Positions 8,795-17,795 of a DNA stretch of 64,000 nt are shown here, piece after piece. The translations under genes and the position numbers were made by a program. The notes below the pieces were generated by a model that saw nothing but the letters and a program-made list of their open reading frames with translations, ran no database searches and was not told the DNA's origin. Positions within the stretch are counted from its first letter, which is position 1. Each line of letters starts with the position of its first letter. The stretch is from the NCBI RefSeq assembly GCF_003097235.1, contig NZ_QEQQ01000015.1, positions 102,034-166,033 on the forward strand. Reading direction: 5' to 3'. This stretch comes from Pseudomonas sp. CC120222-01a. Its GTDB lineage: Bacteria; Pseudomonadota; Gammaproteobacteria; Pseudomonadales; Pseudomonadaceae.

Positions 8795-10585
8795 TTACTT
8801 GCGTAACGTCAACCAACTCGAGTCAAACAAGGTCCAGTTGTCATATTCCACATCACCCTCGAAGTTGACGCTCGCATGGAACGTGACCTTGGAACCATCA
8901 TCGAACTCGTCGAGTGACGTTTTCTGTAACTTTTCCGTGACCATGCGGTTGCTGACTTCCGCCTCGCGAACCAATTCATTGCGGATAGCGAACACTTTTG
9001 GCTTGCCGCCTTTCAAACCACTCACGGTGATGACCAACATTTGCCCGACACTCATGAACGGCCAGTGAGGCAAGGTCAACGTGGCCTGATCGTCGCCGAT
9101 ATCGCTCATGTGCAACTCGGTACCGCGGCGCGGCGTGCACTGCAGCGTCGGGTAGTTGCTTTGGCCCAACGGAACAATGCGCAAGTTCAAGTTTTTTGAC
9201 TTATGTTGCTCGGGCATTATTTTGTAATACACAGGAAAGCGTTCGGCCTCGGCATTACCTGGCCCCATGTTGGCTGCAACTGCTGCCTGGGGAATGTGCA
9301 GGAGTTCTTCGGGTACCTTGTCGAAGGTAAACTTCAGGTTGCCCAAGGCGGAGCGGCCTTCCCAGTAAACTTCAAGGGTTTCCCCATCCAGCAACTTGAT
9401 AGCCGAAAGATCGATATAGGCCCCCTCCTTGGCAAGGAGGGCCGGCAAATAGGCATTGAACTCCCCCCCGGCCCCTTCTGCCTCCGCAAAAAACACGTTC
9501 AATGGCGATTCATCGCGCCGAACGACCAGTTCGACATCGCGGACTGACCCGCTGTACGCTACCCCTTCGCGGGCGACCTGGTAACCCAGCCTGATGCGGT
9601 CCAACCCATCAAACTTTTCAAAGGGCAGGGTGAACTGGACCACGTCACTTTCCAGGCCGCTCAAGTCGATGCGAAGTTGCTGTACGCCCCAATGATCATT
9701 GAAATGCAGCAACAACCTGTCGCTGACCATCAGTTGCTCGGTGTCCGTGATACGCAAAACCAGCCCATCGAGAAACTGCAGGGGGTCGAGCTTCCCGCTG
9801 GTATAGCCTTCTATCTCGAGCGGTGCGAGCAGTGGCGGCTCGTCAGGGACTTTGTCAATCCGGAAAGTTTGAGTGGGCGACCGCAATTTTGAGGTCAGAT
9901 CGGCAAACTCGATCTCATAGTAAACATCGGCGTGCCCCTTGCTTATGAAGTCGAACTGCTCGGGCGGCACTTGCCAGCGCAGTACCTGGCCAACGTCTTG
10001 TGCCGTGACCGGGATTGTCTTTTTCCACGTTTCGTCCTTGTCACCGTTACTCTCATAACCCACGAAGTAGAGCGTCACCCCGTCCTTTGCGCGCATGGCC
10101 TGATAGGGCGGCACCAGAAAGGTGGCCCCGGCGGCGCCCAGCGTGGCAGGGTCGATGTACAAATTGTGTGACTGTGGCGCTTGTGCCACTGGCATGTGCT
10201 CCAGGCGATGAGGGCGCACCCCCACGAAGCAAAAGGCGCGCTTTGATTGTTCAAGTACTGGATTAATAGGCTTGAAAGAAAAGAATGCGTAGCCGCCTTC
10301 AGCGGCAGTCACGTATTCATTCGGCACTGGAAAGACTGTTTCTTTATTAACGGGATCGAAGTTTCTATCGTCAACGTCGTGAAACAGGCCAGATTCGACC
10401 GGGTTACCTTGTTGGTCCGCGCCGATCCAGAGCACGTCGACAGTCTGGCCTACACCGATACCGTCGTAGGTAAAATAAATAGCTAAGTCATCACTTCCCA
10501 ATTTGGCGAGATCCACTTCGTCATAGGGTGTGAGGTCTTTGATTCTCGGCCGCGGCGGGCGCTCGACAACGGCGGGTGGAGGCAT
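8795..10585 (-). CDS. Uncharacterised multi-domain beta-sandwich protein (596 aa)
   Basis: I do not recognise the family by name. The protein appears to be a chain of at least four units of 100-130 residues that recur around a 'DG or GQ ... L-x-V-x-W-x-G' pattern: GVGQTVDVLWIG, AKDGVTLYFVG, LLDGETLEVYWEG and SVGQMLVITVSG. This suggests repeated Ig-like sandwiches. The N-terminus is proline-rich (MPPPAVVERPPRP) and shows no signal peptide. It is the first gene of the leftward operon, reading away from the divergent intergenic region at 10586-10808. Co-transcription with the 910-aa, 960-aa and RHS-A genes is likely from the short gaps. A structural or scaffold role is inferred only from the repeated architecture. 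Confidence 0.75.
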   Translation of the reverse strand: MPPPAVVERPPRPRIKDLTPYDEVDLAKLGSDDLAIYFTYDGIGVGQTVDVLWIGADQQGNPVESGLFHDVDDRNFDPVNKETVFPVPNEYVTAAEGGYAFFSFKPINPVLEQSKRAFCFVGVRPHRLEHMPVAQAPQSHNLYIDPATLGAAGATFLVPPYQAMRAKDGVTLYFVGYESNGDKDETWKKTIPVTAQDVGQVLRWQVPPEQFDFISKGHADVYYEIEFADLTSKLRSPTQTFRIDKVPDEPPLLAPLEIEGYTSGKLDPLQFLDGLVLRITDTEQLMVSDRLLLHFNDHWGVQQLRIDLSGLESDVVQFTLPFEKFDGLDRIRLGYQVAREGVAYSGSVRDVELVVRRDESPLNVFFAEAEGAGGEFNAYLPALLAKEGAYIDLSAIKLLDGETLEVYWEGRSALGNLKFTFDKVPEELLHIPQAAVAANMGPGNAEAERFPVYYKIMPEQHKSKNLNLRIVPLGQSNYPTLQCTPRRGTELHMSDIGDDQATLTLPHWPFMSVGQMLVITVSGLKGGKPKVFAIRNELVREAEVSNRMVTEKLQKTSLDEFDDGSKVTFHASVNFEGDVEYDNWTLFDSSWLTLRK

Positions 10586-10808
10586 ATTTGTATTCCCATG
10601 AACGAATGAAAAGTACGCTCACGCTATCCCACCCCCGGCGACCTGCCTACTGACAAAAATAACAGGTAGGCATCAATGAAGCGCCTGTGATACTTCGCGT
10701 CACTGCCATTCGCAACACCCTGTACCTAGCATTTTTGCTAGCTGTTCCGGCCTCGGCATCTCGCTAGACTCGCCAGGTGAACTTCTCACTCAACCTTGAG
10801 GATTCGTG
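10586..10808. promoter_or_regulatory. Divergent intergenic control region with two dyads
   Basis: About 220 bp separate the leftward and rightward RHS operons, so both promoters should lie here. Two inverted repeats are visible: TGCCTAC/GTAGGCA (10644-10650 and 10666-10672, with an A-rich 15-nt spacer) and CTAGCA/TGCTAG (10726-10741, with a TTTT loop). No convincing pair of -10 and -35 boxes could be assigned. The dyads are candidate operators. Confidence 0.5.
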
Positions 10809-11339
10809 ATGAACAACCCATGGCGATTAACGGGCACCGTAGCGCTACTGATTCTGCTTTCCGCACCGGCCTATGCCGAGCTTGCAACCATAAAACATGG
10901 CAAGTGGTCTTCAGACCAGAAGGAATCGAAGCATGATTTCAAATGCCCTTCCAACCAAGTCCTCGTAGGGCGCAAGCACAGTGGTGACGAAAACGCCGAC
11001 ACCCATTACCTGTGTGCAACTGTCTTTCAGAAGGAAACACTCAAGACATTTAACGAGACCAAGCAGAATGTCAACACTTGGATTTACGCAACCTGCCCAG
11101 AACCTAAAGTCCTGACAGGCCGAGGTAGGTCAGGCGATGAAGAAGAACCCTACTGGATATATTGCTCTGAAGTTCGCGACGTATGGGGCCACGCCTTAGT
11201 TCCAACATCGACAAGCGATCAAGAAGTAAAAGAGTCCGATCACGAAGCCGTTTGCGGAAAAGATCAGGTCCTTGCGGGTATGAGACTCAGCGGCGATGAA
11301 AACGGACAAACCTTCTACAATTGCGCCGAACTTTACTGA
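10809..11339 (+). CDS. Secreted triple SGDE-repeat protein (176 aa)
   Basis: A Sec signal peptide ends at about AYA (residues 1-24). The mature protein is three units of about 50 residues, each with two cysteines around a conserved core: CPSNQVLVGRKHSGDE...YLC, CPEPKVLTGRGRSGDE...YC and CGKDQVLAGMRLSGDE...YNC. Each unit probably closes one disulfide, and three such repeats would suit a three-fold beta fold; both points are inference. The ATG at 10809 is preferred over the GTG three bases earlier-in-frame because GAGG lies seven bases upstream of it. It starts the rightward operon, 21 nt before a second protein with the same repeats. A loose resemblance to HvnC-type proteins comes from memory and is unverified. 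The sequence is visibly AT-richer than core genes. Confidence 0.8.
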   Translation: MNNPWRLTGTVALLILLSAPAYAELATIKHGKWSSDQKESKHDFKCPSNQVLVGRKHSGDENADTHYLCATVFQKETLKTFNETKQNVNTWIYATCPEPKVLTGRGRSGDEEEPYWIYCSEVRDVWGHALVPTSTSDQEVKESDHEAVCGKDQVLAGMRLSGDENGQTFYNCAELY

Positions 11340-11360
11340 CCTATATGACGAGGCATCATC

Positions 11361-12368
11361 ATGTTGACTTTCTTGAAGCTGGGCATCATTGGACTACCGC
11401 TTCTCCTGACCAGCCTCGCACCGCTCGCACAGGCCGTCGCTCAAACGCCAGCGCAGGCCGAGTCAAAAACAGAGGGCACCATCCTCATAATGGACAAAGA
11501 TAACGCACAGTGTTCCCTGAGTGTACCCGGCGAAGGCAGCGGCGAGCTCATACAATATGAATTCACGCTGCGGGATAGCGCCTGCAAAGATGTGAAACCG
11601 CGCACGATAAAATTCGACAAGCTTCCCTCGGCAACGGAAATCCTGATTACCGATGGGCTCGGTTGTAGCACCAAAGAAGGTAAAAGTAACTTCTGGATCA
11701 AACTGTTGACCATCAGCCGAACTGAGACCGACTGGTTCGAATTCGAAGACCTGGTCAGCTACCCTAAAGAAGAAATCATTGCCAAAGGCCTGGAAATGGT
11801 CGACAGCAAGTATAAAAACTCCAGTGAAGTCAGGGACAAAGCCCAGTGCGTGCGGGTGATAACTTCTGCACGCGTTGATCCTCCTACGCCGGTTCCCGTC
11901 GAAGAAAACAAGCCTACTCCTTACCAGGGACTTAAACCCCATGATCTCTTTACTTGTGGTCTTCACCAAGTGATGGTAGCGCGCTCAAACCACGGCGACG
12001 CGGAAAATGGTAGAACTTTCTATATATGCTCAACCTTCAAGCAGGCCTCAACCGACCTGACTGTCGCTGCGGACAAATGGAGCGACAGCTTCAAGGAAAG
12101 TGATGGCATCTATTTCATGTGCCCGCCTGGCAAAGTCATGACTGGAATGGACCACTCGGGCGACGAGAACGGACCAACCAAGTACCGCTGCAGCAGTCTA
12201 TATAGCGGCGATAAACAACTGTCGGTCATCTGGTCCGATGAATGGTCTGGTGCACAACAAGAGAACGATAGCTCATTCCTCTGCCCCAAAAACTCATTTC
12301 TAGTCGGCCGTCGTCACATAGGTGACGAGAAAGACAGAACGATTTATCGCTGTGCAACTGCGCAATAA
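11361..12368 (+). CDS. Secreted protein: unique N-domain plus three SGDE repeats (335 aa)
   Basis: A signal peptide of about 25-30 residues (ending near AQA) precedes an N-terminal domain of about 150 residues with several cysteines that I cannot assign. A linker (PPTPVPVEENKPTP) follows, and then three copies of the same two-cysteine repeat as in the preceding gene: CGLHQVMVARSNHGDAENG, CPPGKVMTGMDHSGDENG and CPKNSFLVGRRHIGDEKD. The start has AGG eight bases upstream. RHS-B follows after only 15 nt with a strong GAGGGAGG ribosome site, so the two are co-transcribed. The shared repeat suggests that both small proteins bind the same type of partner, perhaps the RHS shell or a surface glycan; this is inference. 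Confidence 0.8.
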   Translation: MLTFLKLGIIGLPLLLTSLAPLAQAVAQTPAQAESKTEGTILIMDKDNAQCSLSVPGEGSGELIQYEFTLRDSACKDVKPRTIKFDKLPSATEILITDGLGCSTKEGKSNFWIKLLTISRTETDWFEFEDLVSYPKEEIIAKGLEMVDSKYKNSSEVRDKAQCVRVITSARVDPPTPVPVEENKPTPYQGLKPHDLFTCGLHQVMVARSNHGDAENGRTFYICSTFKQASTDLTVAADKWSDSFKESDGIYFMCPPGKVMTGMDHSGDENGPTKYRCSSLYSGDKQLSVIWSDEWSGAQQENDSSFLCPKNSFLVGRRHIGDEKDRTIYRCATAQ

Positions 12369-12383
12369 GAGGGAGGACCGATC

Positions 12384-15300
12384 ATGACTATCTCCTCAAA
12401 AACAGCCTCCAATGCGTTCAACTTCCTGAGCTTCGTCAATAACAGCGTTGATCCGCGCACCGGCCTATACACCCTCGCTATCGAACTGCCAGAGCTGGTC
12501 GCCAACAACCTCGCCGGGCCTTCGCTACCCCTGCACATCGGCTTCAACCCGATGAACATCGAGGACTCGGGCTTCGGCCGTGGCTGGACGCTCAACCTTA
12601 GCCAGTACACCCCCGACAACAACATGCTGCATCTGCACACTGGCGAAAGCTTCCGGGTCGATGGCTCCACTGACGACGGCACCGGCAGGCTGATCAAGGA
12701 GCGCAAGCTGCGCAGCTTCCTGTTCCATGACCATGGCGACGGCTACCGCGTCGAGCACAAGAGCGGCATGATCGAGCTGCTCGAAGTGAAAGGGCCTTCT
12801 GACAATCGCGTGGCCTTGCCTACCCGGGTCGAGGCACCGTCGGGCCATGGCATCACCCTGAACTACGACAATTACCTCAACCCCCCGGGGCTCACCGGCA
12901 TCAAGGACGACAGCGGCCTCGACCTGCTGCTCATCACCTATGGCAGCGACCGGGTCACCCTCGACCTGCACCCCTATTCCGGCCCGGGTGGCAAGCCACT
13001 GGCCACTTACACCCTCGAGCTCGATAACCGGTTCACCCCGGCCGTACGCGTGCTCGAGTCCATCGTCCTGCCCAGCAATGACAGTTGGGGCCTCGACTAC
13101 GACAAGGTACGTGAAGTGGTGTGCCTGACGGCCGTAGACACCCCGGTCAATGGCACCGAGCTCATCGAGTATGCCGATGAAGGCCATCGTTTCCCCGATG
13201 ATGCCCACCCTGCCCTGCCGCGGGTGACCAAGCACACGATCAAACCTGGCCACAACCAGGCCGACATGGTCACCACCTACACCTACACCAGCGAAAACTT
13301 CCTCGGCTGGGGCAGTGGCGCCTCATGGGAGGACAATGGCGAGGACAACCTCTACAAGAGTACCGACCGCGCATTCCGCTATGGCTCGACCGCCACCGAT
13401 CTGCTCGGCAACACGCCGCTGCGCAGCATCACCCGCCGCTTCGACCGTTTTCATTTGCTGAAGCTGCAACGCACCGAGCAGGCCCATGAGGTGTACTACC
13501 GGGGCGCCGAGCTACCCCGGCGCGAGACCTGCATCCAGGAAGCCGAGACCGTCTACCACGAAACCGACGCCATGTTCGAGTTTCAGCCGCCCTTCTTCCA
13601 GATGCCCAAGTACCAGATCAAGCGCTGGAAGATCCAGGAAGATGCCACCCGCTTGCGTGAGGAGGTGCTGATCACCGACTACGACGAGCATGGCAACCTG
13701 ACCCTGGAATCCCGGGCGGCGCCCCCGGTCTACAAGGGCAACGAGATCGACCAGCAAGCGACCCTGGCCACCACGGTCCATACCCGTCATACCTATTATC
13801 CACAGACCGGTGAAGGTGACGATTGCCCGCCCGACCCACTACTGTTCACTCGCTGCCGCAAGACCAGCACGGTATACCCGGCCAAGATCGGCGAAGGCCA
13901 GGCAGCCACCTTGCGCACCCGTTACCGCTACCAAGCCGTGCCTGCCCTGAGCACGGCAGCGGCGGCCCAGGGCTTCCTCGATGCCCGCGAGGAAGCACTG
14001 TCACAGGTACTGGATGGCGACAACGAGCGGGTTCTGCAGTTCACCACCCGCAGCCTGTACAAGGAAAGCGAGCACAACGCCTTCCTGCATGGCCGCGTGG
14101 CCCAGCAGGCGGTGACACTCAAGCATGTGACCGACCCTGGCAAGGACAAGACCGCGACGTCGACATTCTTCCATTCGCTGATCGACGACGACAACCGGCA
14201 AAAGACCTTGCTGCAAGTGCGTGAGACGTTCAAGGCGCATGACCTGAGAGAACGCACAGTGGCCCGCGCGCATTCCATCCATAGCGGCCTGCTCATGCGC
14301 GACCAGGACGCCAACAAGGTCAACACCCACTATCAGTACGATGTGCTCGACCGTATGACGGCCGAGACGGTCTTGGGTGACGATGGCGCCAATGCCGCGA
14401 GCCGAACCTTCGCTTACGTGCTCGGTGCCAAGCCCTACGAAGAAGTCACGGATGTCAACGGCGTGGTCTCGCGCACCTGGTTCGACGGGTATAACCGGCC
14501 TATCCAGCATGACCGGGAAACCGAAGACAAAAGCACCGGGCAGCGCAACTGGCACGTCGTGCAGACGACGCAATACGACAGCGCAGGCCGCACCGCGTCG
14601 GAAACCACCTACGACTATCTGGACAACGACGAACCGCGCACGCTGACCAGCACCTATGGCTATGACGGCTGGGGCGAACGCGTGACCAGCCAGCAGCCCG
14701 ATGGCGTCGTGGCGTGCATCCAACGCTCGCCCTTCGGCAAGGAAGGGTTCATCGTCGACACCTGGCAAGAACGTCACGGCGAGGCCAGGCCACGCAAGTG
14801 GCGCCAGTTTGCCAGCAGCGAGTACAACCGCTTCGACAAACCGATCAGCGACCGCCGTCTTGACACTGCAGAGCAGTTGGTGGGGCGCATGCAGTATTAC
14901 TACGACGGTATCGGCCGTTGCGTGCGCCAGGTACAGCACCTGCGCGACCCCCTGGACCTGGAGGCGCCCCCACTGCAGGAGGAGACCAAGTTCGCCTACG
15001 ACGTGTGGGGGCGCATGGACAGCAGCGAACGCCCCGATGGCAGCAAGCTGCTGCGCCGCTTCGCCAGCCACAGTACCGATGAACTGACCATCGAGCTGTC
15101 ACTCGAGCCGGCAGAAGGCGGGCCAGGCAGCATCATCTGCGAGCGCACCTTCGACGGCCTCGACCGGCTGACCAGGCTGACCGTCGGCAAGCGGACCGAG
15201 CGCTTCAACTACCACGGCCAGACGAACTTGGTCGACGAACATACGAAGGCCTCCGGCCGCATCCTCAAATATGCCTACACACCGGAGCTGACCCAACAGC

Positions 15301-17561
15301 CCACCTCGGTCGCCCTGAAGGGGGCAACGGCAGCCAATGACGACGCCCTGTTCGATTACGCCAGGCCCGACGCAGAAATGACCGCGGCCGAAAACAACGC
15401 AGGCACGCGAAGCTACGACTACACCGACCAGGGCTATTTGCTTGAAGAAACCTGGACCGACAAGACCACCAACACGCTCGACTACAGGATCACGCACGAC
15501 ACATCGCTTCAGGGCCGCCCGCTCAAGCGCACCGCCAGCAACGGGCCGCAGACCGTTTACCAGTACGACGCCCCAGGGCGCCTGAAACGGACCAGGCAAG
15601 CGCGGCAGGAACAGGCTACGCAAGGTTACCTCGAAGCCACGTTCGTCTATGACGCTGACGGGCGCCTGTACCAGACCACCACGGTCGACACTGTCAGCAC
15701 GCGACAGGTCACCAGCACCGTGCTGTATGACGACCAGGGGCGTGAATCCGAACGCAGCGTGGCGCTTGATGACGGCAGCACGCGAACGATGCAACTGGTA
15801 TGGCAAGACAACGATCTGCTGCACAGCCGCGCCACGCTGCAAGACGGTCAGCAGCGCCTGCTGGAAACTTTCAGGTATGACAAGCTGAAACGGCTGACCA
15901 AGGTCAGCTACACGCTCGAGGACGAGGGCGACGCCGAGGCCTACTTGCCACGTAACCGCGCCGGTCGCTCCATCACGGCGCAGGTGTTCAAGTTCGACCT
16001 GTGGAACAACCTAACCCGCTGCGAGACCACTTTCAGCGACGGCAAGAGCGATGACGGGCGCTTCGAGTATGGCACCGAGAATGCGGACGATGTCTACGAC
16101 CGGTTCCAGCTACGCGAGCTGAGCCACAGCTTGCACCTGCAAGACCCGGGTGCAGAGGATTATCCGAAGTTCCAGGCGTTTACCTATGACAAGGACGGCA
16201 ACCAGTGCAATGACGAGTGGGGCAACGCCCTGACCTACGATGACTTCGGGCGCCTGCAGCAGGTGACCAGCAGCGATGGGCAACGCGTGCTGTGGCGTTA
16301 TCGCTACGATGCGCACAATGATCTGGTGGGTGTAACCCAGCCAGATGGGGTCGAACAGCTGCGCCGCTACGAAGGTTACCGCCTGAGCGCGGTGAGCCAG
16401 GGCAATGAGCAGGTTCACTACCTGTACGGCGACACGCACCCGCTTGGTCTGCAGAACCTTGCCAAACCGCAGGACACACGCTTGCTGGTCACCGACCATG
16501 CCGCGTCGGTGACGGCCGAATACAGTGCCGAGGGCGTCAGCCAGGCGCACTTGAGCGTGTATGGAGAGCGTGGTGACGATGACAACCTCAAGGCCCTGCT
16601 GGCTTTCAATGGCGAGGTGCGCGAACTACTGCTCGACTGGTACTTGCTGGGGCGTGGCCTGCGCGCCTACAACCCTGGGCTGATGCGCTTCCACAGCCCT
16701 GACTCAGTTCCCCAGGAAGATGCAGGGGTCAACCCCTATATGTATGCCCTCGGTAACCCGGTGAACTGGGTCGACCCGACGGGCCACCGGTCCTCGCCGG
16801 TGCCAGGCCGGGATCCGAAGCCGCCTTATATCGATCCTTTGGAAGAGCCCAAGGGCGGCGGGTTCATGGCCATTCTCGGGCACATCGGAGCGCTTGCCGC
16901 AGGCATTATGGTGGGCGCCGTTTTGGCGAGCCTGGTGCCACCGGTGGGCGCAATGGTGATCGGCTTGGCGCTTACCGCAATAGGCGCAGGCATGTATTTC
17001 CTGGCAGATAAATTGACCAGCAATAGTCAGACACAGACGATTATCAAATATGCTGGCGCATTCATCGCAGGTGTCGGTTTAGGCATGCTAGGCAAGGGAG
17101 CGTTCAGGCACTTCAAGGGGGCGGGGGGGAAAGTTACAACTTCAGGGTCGAGTGCGGGTGCTGGCAGTCAAAGAGGAAGTCTAATTCCGAACGCCTCGTC
17201 TACGGGCCCAACAAATCCGTTGCCCCCGCCGGGGTCTCAACCTGCAGTCTCACCTTTGAACACAGCGAGTGCAGCACCACCACCAGCACCGCGTGCCCCC
17301 ACGCCGCCAGTAGACTACCCACCACCGACGCCGACACCTTCACCAGCACCTTCACCAGCACCTTCACCAACACCTTCACCAACACCTTCACCGGCAGCTT
17401 CGCCGCAACCTTCACCAGTACCTCAACCGCGAATAACGGTGTCAGAACTTCAGGCAGCACTTGCCAGAAGAGGTCAGAGTAAGTTCGGTTTCCAGGACAT
17501 TTCTAAACACGCTTTTAAGAGGGGGGCCTGGCGTTATCCTGCACCACGTAACCTTTACTAA
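12384..17561 (+). CDS. RHS-repeat protein with RHS core and short C-terminal tip (RHS-B, 1725 aa)
   Basis: YD-type RHS repeats fill the centre (YQYDVLDRMT, YYDGIGRCVR, YRYDAHNDLVG). The RHS-associated core ends in NPVNWVDPTG at about residues 1458-1467, where polymorphic-toxin RHS proteins are normally cleaved before the variable tip. What follows is unusual: two glycine/alanine-rich hydrophobic stretches (about 1494-1572), a Pro/Ser/Thr/Ala linker (about 1610-1682) encoded by a 12-bp tandem repeat, and a tip of only about 42 residues (FGFQDISKHAFKRG...) that matches no toxin I know. No immunity-like gene follows, and a terminator lies right after the stop. The first half is near-identical to RHS-A. 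No signal peptide is visible. TccC-like or type VI-linked roles are possible but unsupported here. Confidence 0.92.
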   Translation: MTISSKTASNAFNFLSFVNNSVDPRTGLYTLAIELPELVANNLAGPSLPLHIGFNPMNIEDSGFGRGWTLNLSQYTPDNNMLHLHTGESFRVDGSTDDGTGRLIKERKLRSFLFHDHGDGYRVEHKSGMIELLEVKGPSDNRVALPTRVEAPSGHGITLNYDNYLNPPGLTGIKDDSGLDLLLITYGSDRVTLDLHPYSGPGGKPLATYTLELDNRFTPAVRVLESIVLPSNDSWGLDYDKVREVVCLTAVDTPVNGTELIEYADEGHRFPDDAHPALPRVTKHTIKPGHNQADMVTTYTYTSENFLGWGSGASWEDNGEDNLYKSTDRAFRYGSTATDLLGNTPLRSITRRFDRFHLLKLQRTEQAHEVYYRGAELPRRETCIQEAETVYHETDAMFEFQPPFFQMPKYQIKRWKIQEDATRLREEVLITDYDEHGNLTLESRAAPPVYKGNEIDQQATLATTVHTRHTYYPQTGEGDDCPPDPLLFTRCRKTSTVYPAKIGEGQAATLRTRYRYQAVPALSTAAAAQGFLDAREEALSQVLDGDNERVLQFTTRSLYKESEHNAFLHGRVAQQAVTLKHVTDPGKDKTATSTFFHSLIDDDNRQKTLLQVRETFKAHDLRERTVARAHSIHSGLLMRDQDANKVNTHYQYDVLDRMTAETVLGDDGANAASRTFAYVLGAKPYEEVTDVNGVVSRTWFDGYNRPIQHDRETEDKSTGQRNWHVVQTTQYDSAGRTASETTYDYLDNDEPRTLTSTYGYDGWGERVTSQQPDGVVACIQRSPFGKEGFIVDTWQERHGEARPRKWRQFASSEYNRFDKPISDRRLDTAEQLVGRMQYYYDGIGRCVRQVQHLRDPLDLEAPPLQEETKFAYDVWGRMDSSERPDGSKLLRRFASHSTDELTIELSLEPAEGGPGSIICERTFDGLDRLTRLTVGKRTERFNYHGQTNLVDEHTKASGRILKYAYTPELTQQPTSVALKGATAANDDALFDYARPDAEMTAAENNAGTRSYDYTDQGYLLEETWTDKTTNTLDYRITHDTSLQGRPLKRTASNGPQTVYQYDAPGRLKRTRQARQEQATQGYLEATFVYDADGRLYQTTTVDTVSTRQVTSTVLYDDQGRESERSVALDDGSTRTMQLVWQDNDLLHSRATLQDGQQRLLETFRYDKLKRLTKVSYTLEDEGDAEAYLPRNRAGRSITAQVFKFDLWNNLTRCETTFSDGKSDDGRFEYGTENADDVYDRFQLRELSHSLHLQDPGAEDYPKFQAFTYDKDGNQCNDEWGNALTYDDFGRLQQVTSSDGQRVLWRYRYDAHNDLVGVTQPDGVEQLRRYEGYRLSAVSQGNEQVHYLYGDTHPLGLQNLAKPQDTRLLVTDHAASVTAEYSAEGVSQAHLSVYGERGDDDNLKALLAFNGEVRELLLDWYLLGRGLRAYNPGLMRFHSPDSVPQEDAGVNPYMYALGNPVNWVDPTGHRSSPVPGRDPKPPYIDPLEEPKGGGFMAILGHIGALAAGIMVGAVLASLVPPVGAMVIGLALTAIGAGMYFLADKLTSNSQTQTIIKYAGAFIAGVGLGMLGKGAFRHFKGAGGKVTTSGSSAGAGSQRGSLIPNASSTGPTNPLPPPGSQPAVSPLNTASAAPPPAPRAPTPPVDYPPPTPTPSPAPSPAPSPTPSPTPSPAASPQPSPVPQPRITVSELQAALARRGQSKFGFQDISKHAFKRGAWRYPAPRNLY
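12412..13835. repeat. Right arm of 1.4-kb inverted repeat (RHS 5' halves)
   Basis: This is the partner of 1635-3063 and lies in the opposite orientation within RHS-B. Identity falls away at about codon 475, where the two RHS proteins become merely homologous. The arms flank the whole set of five partner genes and the divergent control region. Confidence 0.85.
17335..17422 (+). repeat. 12-bp in-frame tandem repeat
   Basis: Repeated CACCTTCACCAG/CACCTTCACCAA units encode PSPA and PSPT tetrapeptides in the RHS-B linker. Slippage by whole units would change linker length without shifting frame. Confidence 0.85.
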
Positions 17562-17570
17562 GCCATATAC

Positions 17571-17602
17571 AGCAGGGGCCCCAACTGGGCTCCTGCTTTC
17601 TT
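17571..17602 (+). terminator. Intrinsic terminator after RHS-B
   Basis: AGCAGG-GCCC pairs with GGGC-CCTGCT and is followed by TTCTT, ten bases after the RHS-B stop codon. It separates the RHS operon from the usher gene. Confidence 0.7.
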
Positions 17603-17795
17603 AGAGCAAAACCGGTCTTCTGATTTATCCCCCGCCTTGCCAAGAAGTGCCTTACATCCCCGCGCTCTCAATATCCCTATCGTGCCTCTATCTGAGCCCA
17701 GCTCATTGCCGCCATCTGCTCATGATTTGATTGCCGCACCCAGTATGACTGACGCGCATTCATCTCGAAGGCGGTATCCCGATAGGATCATGCCG

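Noticed and set aside
17335..17422. Short regular repeats as a CRISPR array
   Set aside because: The units are 12 bp, contiguous, without spacers and in frame with a Pro/Ser linker.
12384..17561. RHS-B as a TccC insecticidal toxin subunit
   Set aside because: No TcaAB/TcdA or TccB-like genes accompany it, and the tip after the RHS core matches no TccC toxin domain that I know.
1..17602. A type VI secretion RHS effector locus
   Set aside because: No VgrG, PAAR, Hcp or EagR-like gene is visible in the window; the possibility remains only for the part left of base 1.
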